Source: Candidatus Zixiibacteriota bacterium (GTDB taxonomy: Bacteria > Zixibacteria > MSB-5A5 > GN15 > FEB-12). Taken from it: DNA of 13,379 nt. Position 1 is the first letter of the stretch. The number at the start of each line of letters is the position of its first letter. The position numbers and the translations under genes are program-made. The notes below the pieces were generated by a model. The model was not told the DNA's origin, did no database searches, and saw nothing but the letters and a program-made list of their open reading frames with translations. The DNA is taken from the NCBI GenBank assembly GCA_030619345.1, contig JAUXBO010000031.1:1-13379 (forward strand). Reading direction: 5' to 3'. Positions 7,171-13,379 of the stretch are shown here, piece by piece.

Positions 7171-8574
7171 CTACATCTTGCCCATTGCGTTTTCGAGGCG
7201 CGCAATGGATGTATTCAAATCGAAATCCACTCTGACTAACGACACCTGGGCCTGCTTCACTGAAACCTGGGCATTCAACAGATCCAAAATAGTTGCTGCT
7301 CCCAGGTTATACTTCTCCTGGGTAATTTTGAGGTCTTCATCAGCCGCCGCAACATTTTCATTCGAGACCATCTTCTGTTCACGAAGTTTTTCAAGCTCCA
7401 GGTATGCTGTTTTGATCTCTTTGGACACAAAGTTCTTTGTCTCAAAATACTGAGCCATACTATTATTACGATTCACTTTGGCATTTGATAGGTTCCGCTC
7501 GCGATTAAATCCGTCGAATATCGTCCAACTGGCTCTAAATCCAAAATTGCGTGAATTCGATGACGACTCTCTGAGGATATCGAAACCTGAGGTGCCTTCA
7601 TTCCTGGAATACCCCGCAAAAGCGGAGAGAGTTGGAAGATACTCAGCCTTGCGTGAGTTTACCGCATAACCGGACGATTTCATTGACTGTTTCTGAGATA
7701 GTAATCCCGGCTCATGCGAAAGACCGAATTCCAGAGCTTCCTGCAAGGTCCCCTCAAACTGACGAACATGATACTTGGTCGAAAATTCAATATCACTCTG
7801 TGGATCAAGACCGACCGTAAAGGCCAGTTCCGATTTTGAGTCAGTCACTGCATTTTGACCAGTGAGAAGGCTCAGCCGGTCGTTACCGTACTGCACTTTC
7901 TGTTTCAGGACATCAGAGAGCGATGCGGACCCGAGTTCATATTTCGATTCAATCAGCTTTAGCTGTTCCCGGCTGCGCTTGACGGCTTCTTCCTGTACTT
8001 CAATATTCTGAACTGCAGCCAAATACAGATAATACCGTGTCTTGACGGAGAGGATCAAATCCTGCTCAGAGTTTATGACGTCTAAGTGGGCAACCAATTT
8101 GTCAGAGCGTGCGCCAAAGTAGTTGTAGAAATTTGGAAGGCGGAACAACCACATATTGGCATCAATACTGAGAGTTTTGTTTATTGATTCAACATCAGGA
8201 AAGGTTGACTTGATGACTTCCGATCCATAAGAATATCTGGCGTCATAGCCCGTGTCGTTGCCGACCAATAAAGTGTCGTAAGAAACGCCCGTAATAAAGT
8301 TGGAATCAACATCAGTCTCGTAATCGATTCTTTTGCTCTTGCTGTAGCTGTATGACGCGTTAAGGCTGGGCAGGAATGCGCCCAGCGCAGCTCTCTTATT
8401 GGTCGAGGCTCTCGTCTCTTCACCTCTGGCCCGGATCACTGAGAAGCGATTCTTGAGCGCCTGCTCAATACAATCATCGAGGGTTAGTTCCTTGGCGTTG
8501 GTAGTCACAGCGCCGGAGACTACTAAGATTGTCAACAGTCCGGTTACGAGCGCAACACGCAGAACAGCTTTCAT
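7171..8574 (-). CDS. TolC-family outer-membrane efflux protein
   Basis: A 467-residue outer-membrane channel component. A signal peptide covers about 1-27 (core LVTGLLTILVVSGAV, cleavage likely after TNA). The mature protein opens with the family hallmark LTLDDCIEQALKNR. The two internal OEP repeats are visible through KYELGSASLSDVLKQKVQ at 211-228 and KYNLGAATILDLLNAQVSV at 421-439, each inside long amphipathic helices. The two beta-hairpins that form the outer-membrane barrel lie near 69-145 and 312-355 (ASWTIFDGF at 348-356). The first is much longer than the second, so one surface loop is expanded. The ribosome site is good (TAGGAGAG, eight bases before the ATG). It starts 20 bases after the YIP1 gene and precedes the adaptor. 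In this operon it almost certainly forms the exit duct of the MacAB-like pump. Confidence 0.95.
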   Translation of the reverse strand: MKAVLRVALVTGLLTILVVSGAVTTNAKELTLDDCIEQALKNRFSVIRARGEETRASTNKRAALGAFLPSLNASYSYSKSKRIDYETDVDSNFITGVSYDTLLVGNDTGYDARYSYGSEVIKSTFPDVESINKTLSIDANMWLFRLPNFYNYFGARSDKLVAHLDVINSEQDLILSVKTRYYLYLAAVQNIEVQEEAVKRSREQLKLIESKYELGSASLSDVLKQKVQYGNDRLSLLTGQNAVTDSKSELAFTVGLDPQSDIEFSTKYHVRQFEGTLQEALEFGLSHEPGLLSQKQSMKSSGYAVNSRKAEYLPTLSAFAGYSRNEGTSGFDILRESSSNSRNFGFRASWTIFDGFNRERNLSNAKVNRNNSMAQYFETKNFVSKEIKTAYLELEKLREQKMVSNENVAAADEDLKITQEKYNLGAATILDLLNAQVSVKQAQVSLVRVDFDLNTSIARLENAMGKM

Positions 8575-8594
8575 AAGATTTTCTCTCCTAATTA

Positions 8595-9302
8595 TTAAAA
8601 CAAACTTCCAACCGCAGTAAAGACCACGTGAAGGATTGATAACATTCCCATTGATAAGACCGACAACATATATCCTTTGTTGCGCGGTAAATTATAAATA
8701 ATTGAAAGACCGATTCCCACCACCACAATTTCCCAGATCAAGAACAGATCGAGCTTGGACAAGGCCACATAAAGGACGCTGGTCGGTCCCTGTGAAGCCG
8801 CCAGAACGGCCGCAGAGATTGATACCATCATTGTATCTTTTGCCAGCATCATTGGCATGATAAGTAACCCGCCGATCAGATTGATCATCTCGCCATAGCA
8901 CATAACTGAAACCAACTGCTTGAACTTTGCCTTACCGGCAAATACAAAATTACCGAAAAAGAGTGCAAACGAGGCCGCCAGCAGTACAATTATTAACTCG
9001 GCCAGTGACCCACCTATGAGCGTCTGGTATCGCATCCAGGTCTCTAACTGTGGGGGTATGGACTGACCCTGCATTTGCTCCTGAAACTGAGGTGATTCCA
9101 TTTGCATTTTGACAATCAGATCCACCGTTCCGAGCAAAAACAGAAACATCAGCGCCGAAATTGCGATCAACGGCACCAACACCTTGGGATTGTCCTTCAG
9201 CTTGGTAAAGAACTCCGTCGGCGATGTGAAAACTTGGTACAGGCCTTTGAACGACAGCCCGCTTTCCTTTGGTTGAACCTCTGACGGTTCTGCGCTATTC
9301 AT
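8595..9302 (-). CDS. YIP1-family integral membrane protein
   Basis: A 235-residue polytopic membrane protein from the ATG at 9302. A short polar N-terminus leads to LYQVFTSPTEFFTKLKDNPK at 21-40, the amphipathic lead-in typical of bacterial YIP1 (Yip1-domain) proteins. Hydrophobic segments follow near 42-63, 97-122, 133-155, 160-181, 184-203 and 210-231. A polar stretch rich in Gln and Met (about 65-90) lies between the first two. It is the first gene of the exporter cluster, 20 bases before tolC, so it is probably co-transcribed with the pump. Bacterial YIP1 proteins have no established biochemical role; eukaryotic relatives act in membrane traffic. A TTG three codons upstream (9311) is an alternative start with a well-spaced ribosome site. 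ATG is preferred here, but the choice is not certain. Family call is good, function unknown. Confidence 0.87.
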   Translation of the reverse strand: MNSAEPSEVQPKESGLSFKGLYQVFTSPTEFFTKLKDNPKVLVPLIAISALMFLFLLGTVDLIVKMQMESPQFQEQMQGQSIPPQLETWMRYQTLIGGSLAELIIVLLAASFALFFGNFVFAGKAKFKQLVSVMCYGEMINLIGGLLIMPMMLAKDTMMVSISAAVLAASQGPTSVLYVALSKLDLFLIWEIVVVGIGLSIIYNLPRNKGYMLSVLSMGMLSILHVVFTAVGSLF

Positions 9303-9305
9303 ATT

Positions 9306-9325
9306 CTCCAATGTACTTCTCCCTC
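9306..9325 (-). promoter_or_regulatory. Two candidate ribosome sites for the YIP1 gene
   Basis: On the minus strand GAGGGAG (9325-9319) lies seven bases before a TTG at 9311. A second site, GGAG (9309-9306), lies only three bases before the ATG at 9302. Other genes in this window also use tight sites (AGGA three bases before permease B, GGAGAG three bases before the partial GWxTD gene), so ATG is plausible. The two starts differ by three residues (TTG adds Met-Glu-Asn). Confidence 0.5.
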
Positions 9326-9378
9326 TTCAAGAAAACTTTACGCCATAAATTCGCATTTGTTTCATTTTGGTACAATCT

Positions 9379-9395
9379 CTATACCGTCAGTATAG
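9379..9395. repeat. 6-5-6 inverted repeat, candidate operator of the exporter operon
   Basis: CTATAC and GTATAG form a perfect inverted repeat separated by five bases (CGTCA on the plus strand). It sits between the hppA terminator and the YIP1 start, about 77 bases upstream of the ATG. It overlaps a candidate -10 box (TATACT). The size and symmetry fit a binding site for a dimeric regulator. It is not followed by a T-run, so it is unlikely to be a terminator. No regulator gene is in the window. Confidence 0.45.
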
Positions 9396-9417
9396 CGATT
9401 TATTCGGTGCAGATAAA
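9389..9417 (-). promoter_or_regulatory. Weak candidate promoter for the exporter operon
   Basis: On the minus strand a TATACT (9394-9389, five of six matches to the -10 consensus) lies 17 bases downstream of TTTATC (9417-9412, three of six to -35). The -10 overlaps the inverted repeat at 9379-9395 and the -35 overlaps the end of the hppA terminator. It is the best match I could find in this gap, but it is weak. A promoter is expected because a terminator separates hppA from this operon. Confidence 0.27.
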
Positions 9418-9457
9418 CAAAAAGGGATATCATCGCAATAATACGACGATATCCCTT
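9411..9457 (-). terminator. Intrinsic terminator of hppA
   Basis: A 14-bp stem (arms 9444-9457 and 9422-9435) with an eight-base loop begins about 24 bases after the hppA stop. In the minus-strand transcript it is followed by a U-rich tract (TTTTTGTTTATC). The single imperfect pair is a tolerated G-U in that transcript but an A-C mismatch on the other strand, which supports minus-strand use. It insulates hppA from the exporter operon. Confidence 0.87.
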
Positions 9458-9481
9458 GTTATTTTGACTGGTGTCGGTCTT

Positions 9482-11479
9482 TTAGAACAAGTATGGACCT
9501 ACTACCAGCGACACGATAGCCATGAGTTTAATCAAAATATTCATAGCCGGACCAGAAGTGTCCTTGAACGGATCACCAACGGTATCTCCGACAACAGCCG
9601 CCTTGTGGGCATCGGAACCCTTGCCGCCGTGCGCACCGGCTTCGATATATTTCTTGGCGTTATCCCAGGCTCCGCCGGCATTAGCCATCATCAGCGCCAG
9701 CATAACTCCAGACATCGTCGCACCGGCCAGCATACCACCAAGCGCTTCTTTGCCGAGAATCAGTCCGACGACAACCGGTGCCAGAATTGCAATCACACCC
9801 GGCAGAATCATTTCCATCAACGCGCCTTTGGTCGCAATATCTACACAGCGACCAGTATCCGGCTTGGCCTTACCTTCCATGAGACCTTTGATCTCGCGGA
9901 ACTGACGGCGAACCTCTTCGACCATCTTGGCAGCCGCACGGCCAACCGCAGTCATCGTCAGGGCCGCTACAAAGAACGGCAGAACGCCGCCGACGAAAAA
10001 GCCGATAACAACTCGTACTTTCAAGATATTTATTGATTCCAAACCGACTGCCGCAGAATAAGCGGAGAACAAAGCGAGTGCGGTCAGCGCCGCAGACCCA
10101 ATAGCAAAGCCTTTGCCAATCGCAGCCGTAGTATTACCAAGCGAATCCAGAGCGTCGGTGATTTTGCGTACTTCTGTTCCCAGTCCGGACATCTCGGAGA
10201 TTCCACCGGCGTTGTCAGCAATGGGACCGTAGGCATCGACTGACATTGTCACACCAATGGTAGCCAGCATACCCACACCGGCGATACCAATACCGTACAG
10301 ACCGGCAAAACTAAACCCGGTATAGATCGCTGCACAAATAACCAGAACCGGCAAGAGAACCGATTCCATACCAACCGCCAGTCCGGAAATGATATTTGTT
10401 CCCGCGCCCGTCTCAGACGCCGCCGCGATATTTCGAATTGGTTTTGCCGCCGTATAATACTCTGTCAAAAGTCCCAAGACGATACCGGCCACATTACCGG
10501 CCAGAATAGCCCAGAACACTTTTTGATCAAGACCAAGGCGATCAATAATGAACCAGGCCCCGGCCAACATTACCGCCGCTCCTACGTAGGTCACCAAGCG
10601 CAAAGTGGCCGCCGGATTCATTTTAGAGAACAGGTGAACCGACAGAATGCCGAGTATCGAGGCAACCGCGCCGAAGGCAACGATGAGCAGTGGCAACTGC
10701 ATGTAGCCAAGTCGGTCATCCATCACAATTTTAGAAAAGTCACCAACTGTTATAGTAGCCGCAATAGCAATCGTCGCGATTACAGAACCGACATAAGATT
10801 CAAACAGATCGGCACCCATGCCGGCGGTGTCGCCAACATTGTCGCCAACATTATCTGCTATTACAGCCGGGTTACGAGGATCATCTTCAGGAATCCCGGC
10901 CTCTACTTTGCCCACCAGGTCCGCGCCGACGTCAGCTGACTTGGTGAAGATGCCGCCGCCTATGCGGGCGAAAAGCGCAATCGAGGAAGCTCCCATCGCA
11001 AAGCCGTTAATCATGCTGGCAGTTTTTGGGTCACCGCCAAAGACATAAAAGGCAACTCCCACTCCCACCAATCCGAGAGAGGCAACCGACATACCCATAA
11101 CCGCCCCACCGGTGAATGCGATCGATAGCGCCTCTGGCTGTCCGAAATCCTTGGCCGCAGCAGTAGTGCGTACATTGGCTCGCGTGGCTGCTTTCATCCC
11201 GATGAATCCGGCCAGCATTGAGCAGGACGTTCCTCCGAGAAAGGCCAAGGCGGTGTTTAGATTGATCTTCCAGGCCAACAGACCAAAGATAAAAATGATG
11301 AAAATGGCGAGAATTGAGTATTCCCTCTTAAGAAATACCATCGCACCATCGTGTATGACATCGGAGATTTCTTTCATTGTCTCCGTGCCGGTCGACTTTC
11401 CTTTGATCCAAAAGAAAAGAACGACAGCGAATAGAAGTCCGACAACTCCTATGCCCGCTGACAACATGCCAGTGTTCAT
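9482..11479 (-). CDS. hppA: Membrane-bound ion-translocating pyrophosphatase, K+-dependent type
   Basis: A 665-residue multi-helix inner-membrane enzyme that hydrolyses pyrophosphate to pump H+ or Na+ out of the cytoplasm. Substrate-site motifs are intact: DVGADLVGKVE (D183, D187, K191, E193), ADNVGDNVGDTAGMGADL at 208-225, DAYGPIADNAGG at 415-426, and GDTVGDPFKDTSGPAMNIL at 631-649. The segment GNTTAAIGKG at 448-457 has Ala at the position where K+-independent enzymes carry Lys (GNTTKA), so it belongs to the K+-dependent class. ADLFESY puts a Glu at E227, the ion-gate arrangement found in Na+-pumping and some H+-pumping members, so the ion cannot be settled. Length is at the short end of the family. 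The ATG has a good AGGAG site eight bases upstream. It has its own candidate promoter and terminator and appears to be a single-gene unit. Confidence 0.97.
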   Translation of the reverse strand: MNTGMLSAGIGVVGLLFAVVLFFWIKGKSTGTETMKEISDVIHDGAMVFLKREYSILAIFIIFIFGLLAWKINLNTALAFLGGTSCSMLAGFIGMKAATRANVRTTAAAKDFGQPEALSIAFTGGAVMGMSVASLGLVGVGVAFYVFGGDPKTASMINGFAMGASSIALFARIGGGIFTKSADVGADLVGKVEAGIPEDDPRNPAVIADNVGDNVGDTAGMGADLFESYVGSVIATIAIAATITVGDFSKIVMDDRLGYMQLPLLIVAFGAVASILGILSVHLFSKMNPAATLRLVTYVGAAVMLAGAWFIIDRLGLDQKVFWAILAGNVAGIVLGLLTEYYTAAKPIRNIAAASETGAGTNIISGLAVGMESVLLPVLVICAAIYTGFSFAGLYGIGIAGVGMLATIGVTMSVDAYGPIADNAGGISEMSGLGTEVRKITDALDSLGNTTAAIGKGFAIGSAALTALALFSAYSAAVGLESINILKVRVVIGFFVGGVLPFFVAALTMTAVGRAAAKMVEEVRRQFREIKGLMEGKAKPDTGRCVDIATKGALMEMILPGVIAILAPVVVGLILGKEALGGMLAGATMSGVMLALMMANAGGAWDNAKKYIEAGAHGGKGSDAHKAAVVGDTVGDPFKDTSGPAMNILIKLMAIVSLVVGPYLF

Positions 11480-11550
11480 CAGTTGTGCTCCTCTTAAAGT
11501 TATAAGGCTATTGCAGTTACAATCCCAATCTCTTTATTGAAACAGGGGGG

Positions 11551-11579
11551 AATATATCTGAGACCAAACTTTTTGGCAA
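11551..11579 (-). promoter_or_regulatory. Candidate sigma70-type promoter of hppA
   Basis: On the minus strand TTGCCA (11579-11574, five of six to -35) is followed after 17 bases by TATATT (11556-11551, five of six to -10). Transcription would start near 11544, giving a leader of about 65 bases. It lies downstream of the preceding gene's terminator, as expected for an independent unit. A second, poorer match (TTGGGA, 18 bases, TATAAC) lies nearer the start codon. Confidence 0.65.
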
Positions 11580-11610
11580 GTTATTTCTGGACTTATCTGA
11601 TCCACCTGTA

Positions 11611-11645
11611 CAAACAAAAAACCGGCGGCTTTGAGGGCCGCCGGT
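11611..11645 (-). terminator. Intrinsic terminator of the RskA-like protein gene
   Basis: A perfect 9-bp GC-rich stem, ACCGGCGGC with GCCGCCGGT (arms 11637-11645 and 11621-11629) and a seven-base loop, starts 28 bases after the stop at 11674. In the minus-strand transcript it is followed by TTTTTGTTTG. The plus-strand side has only a poor, offset T-run, so it serves the minus strand. Confidence 0.9.
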
Positions 11646-11673
11646 GCTCTTTTCATAATATCTGAAACTGGTC

Positions 11674-13185
11674 TTAGAACCGGTGGATTTGTATCTCCAC
11701 GCTTGGGAATCCCTGATCAGCAATAATATTGCCAGTCCGATTGCGCATAGTAAATTGCTGTACGGTATCAACCACAGACTCCCTGGTGTCTGGCATCTGC
11801 CGCGTCATCACGAAGAGTGGGAAGTTGGTCCGGTTGTCGTACGAACTCAAGTCGAGCGGTTCCAGAGTAATGAAAACCGTCCCGGTGTTCCCAGACGAAA
11901 GCGGCACTAAATTAACCGAATCCAGATTAGCCGGGAGTTTACCGAAAAATTCATCACCGGGGAAAGAAGGAACTCTTTTGGTCTTCGTATAGAGATTACT
12001 GTCATCCGGTTTATTTATCCAACCAAAGCTGCCTGTGGTCAGAAGTCCACCATAATCACCGGGAATTGTAATTGTGCCGGTGGCAGAATCATTGTACGGT
12101 CTGCCCCATCCGGGCGGAGTCAAATATCCTGCTGCGGTGTCAATCAGAGGCGATACAATCCAGCCCTTATATGTCCAACCATACGGCTCAAAATTCGGCA
12201 AACGGAAATTGTCCTGGGTAAAAGTATCAATATACATGGTCCGCGCAGTGTCGCATAAACCGGGCACAGTAGTATAGAAAAAATCAGACGTAATGGCACA
12301 ACCAGCGCCGTATGCTGTTTTCACAGAGTCAAAAAAGACAGAATCTGGAATTTTGGAAATATACGGATTCGTGGAATCGACAAATAGTATAGAATCGAAG
12401 CGGACAACGGCCTGAATAAACGAGTCCAGACCAATCCGGCGGACGATAGTGTCTACGCGGTAATTCGTAATTCCCGCGAGCGACGTAATGATTGTATCAC
12501 CCGGTGAATTTATGCCGCCTATAGTATCTACTCGGTCAACTCTTGGAATAAATATGCCGGCGACCGTATCTCGTAGCGAATCTCTTCTTCGCTGATAGTT
12601 GGCGAACCAGAGGCCGTATCCATTGGTAGCGGTGTCCCGAGTATTGATGAACGGCTTAAGGAACCCGTCCTTAATATAGATCGAATCATCTGAGACTGTC
12701 TCCATACTAAAACGGCAGATTGCCGACCAAAGCGGTATAGTATCCGCGATTTCAGGAAATACCAGCCGAACAACATCATCTTCGGGCAGGTTCACAACAT
12801 CGATCAGCATAATCGCCGAAGGACTGGTCGGATCCGGGTCCGGATGCGGTTCAACAGAAATGAATATCTTATCATACGCCAACATATCGTCGGCCAGATA
12901 GAAACGGTTGGTATCAATCCGAGGACTACCATCGACCTCAGAGAATCTCCGCAATTGCTGACTGTAAGCAAATTTACCAGCCGAGATGGTATCTTTGGCG
13001 TCGGCCACCCAAACTTCGTATTTCCAGTTATCCTGCGAACTGGGCAGATTCTGGATCTTCTCAACAAAGATGTAGGTGTTGGTAACTTGTTTCAGGACGT
13101 CTTCAGGCTGTGTACAGCCAATATAAGAGGTCAGAGCGGTAACTACCAGGCTCAAAAGAATCAGTCGCTTGCTGCGCCTTGACAT
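11674..13185 (-). CDS. Exported protein, probable lipoprotein, with two diverged RskA-like modules
   Basis: A 503-residue protein of unknown function. An N-terminal signal (RRSKR, hydrophobic 8-20) ends at C24 in SYIGC; this lipobox is imperfect because Tyr is at -3, so lipidation is likely but not certain. Two regions share one pattern. Copy 1 (56-131) has YEVWV, ISAGKF, KIFISVEP, then a Pro-rich turn and SAIMLI. Copy 2 (339-464) has YKGWIV, LTTGSF, TVFITLEP and FPLFVM, with an extra insert after the first strand. This strand pattern resembles the C-terminal domain of anti-sigma-K factors (RskA), where a similar Y-x-x-W, SAG-x-F and VEP series occurs. No sigma factor or zinc anti-sigma motif is present, so a regulatory role is not implied. 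Residues 135-335 are Asp/Thr-rich and contain C157, C296 and C311. The ATG has a strong TAGGAGG site. It has its own promoter and terminator. Confidence 0.85.
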   Translation of the reverse strand: MSRRSKRLILLSLVVTALTSYIGCTQPEDVLKQVTNTYIFVEKIQNLPSSQDNWKYEVWVADAKDTISAGKFAYSQQLRRFSEVDGSPRIDTNRFYLADDMLAYDKIFISVEPHPDPDPTSPSAIMLIDVVNLPEDDVVRLVFPEIADTIPLWSAICRFSMETVSDDSIYIKDGFLKPFINTRDTATNGYGLWFANYQRRRDSLRDTVAGIFIPRVDRVDTIGGINSPGDTIITSLAGITNYRVDTIVRRIGLDSFIQAVVRFDSILFVDSTNPYISKIPDSVFFDSVKTAYGAGCAITSDFFYTTVPGLCDTARTMYIDTFTQDNFRLPNFEPYGWTYKGWIVSPLIDTAAGYLTPPGWGRPYNDSATGTITIPGDYGGLLTTGSFGWINKPDDSNLYTKTKRVPSFPGDEFFGKLPANLDSVNLVPLSSGNTGTVFITLEPLDLSSYDNRTNFPLFVMTRQMPDTRESVVDTVQQFTMRNRTGNIIADQGFPSVEIQIHRF

Positions 13186-13245
13186 TTATTAGTTTCCTCC
13201 TACGGAACTTGCCGAGATGTACTCGTATTCACATATCAAACTACG

Positions 13246-13275
13246 ATTATAAGCCAAATGCTCGATCAGTGTCAA
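13246..13275 (-). promoter_or_regulatory. Perfect-consensus sigma70-type promoter
   Basis: On the minus strand TTGACA (13275-13270) and TATAAT (13251-13246) are both exact consensus matches, separated by 18 bases. Transcription would begin near 13239, giving a leader of about 54 bases that contains the strong TAGGAGG ribosome site. It drives the 503-residue exported protein and suggests constitutive, strong expression. The remaining 100 bases upstream, to the window end, hold no gene I can support. Confidence 0.87.
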
Positions 13276-13379
13276 GCCTTTATTTGCTGACCTTGCGGCC
13301 CTATTTCACAGACGTACAACGATTTCCCTTGTCTAAAGAAATCTGAGGCCGAGTCGACAATATCCCTATAATTGAGTTA

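Noticed and set aside
9269..10036. 255-codon plus-strand open frame
   Set aside because: It runs antisense through the hppA 3' end, the terminator and the YIP1 start. Its translation is His/Arg/Asn-rich with no domain, as expected for a shadow of a conserved gene.
11674..13185. Calling the 503-residue protein an anti-sigma factor
   Set aside because: There is no cytoplasmic sigma-binding domain, no zinc-binding anti-sigma motif and no sigma gene nearby; only the extracytoplasmic module resembles RskA.
13321..13343. 8-bp inverted repeat (GATTTCCC with AAGAAATC) near the window end
   Set aside because: The stem needs two G-U pairs, has no T-run and is about 45 bases upstream of the promoter. 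It could be chance.

Overview
The window suggests a Gram-negative bacterium with a double membrane: it has a TolC-family outer-membrane factor, a candidate lipoprotein, a MacA-like adaptor and several exported proteins. Two adjacent proteins of the GWxTD family, a potassium-dependent type membrane pyrophosphatase and moderate base composition fit the FCB group and its uncultured relatives (for example Zixibacteria-like lineages). This placement is an inference from gene content only. All eleven... more exactly all ten genes lie on the minus strand, so transcription runs from high to low coordinates.

There are three apparent transcription units. (1) 13275-11611: a perfect-consensus sigma70-type promoter, a 503-residue exported protein or lipoprotein with two diverged copies of an RskA-like (anti-sigma-K C-terminal) module, then an intrinsic terminator. 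(2) 11579-9411: a near-consensus promoter, hppA (ion-pumping membrane pyrophosphatase), then an intrinsic terminator whose only imperfect pair is a G-U wobble in the minus-strand transcript. (3) 9302 to beyond position 1: a YIP1-family membrane protein, a TolC-family outer-membrane factor, a MacA/HlyD-type adaptor, a MacB/LolD-type ATPase, two different MacB-type permeases A and B, and two GWxTD-domain exported proteins, the second cut by the window edge. A 6-5-6 inverted repeat lies just upstream of this unit.

Unit 3 encodes a whole tripartite exporter. The ATPase is a separate protein rather than fused to the permease as in classical MacB, and two non-identical permeases probably form a heterodimer on it. 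The adaptor would link them to the TolC-like channel. The gaps between adaptor, ATPase and permeases are 5-6 bases, which points to coupled translation. Permease A is unusual: its extracytoplasmic domain carries a CX2CX3CP cluster and its second membrane helix has an Asp where permease B and the family have Asn. The YIP1 protein at the head and the GWxTD pair at the tail have no known role in export. Their linkage to the pump is the best candidate here for an undescribed system.

No RNA genes, CRISPR arrays, insertion sequences or phage genes were seen, and no intergenic stretch exceeds about 200 bases.
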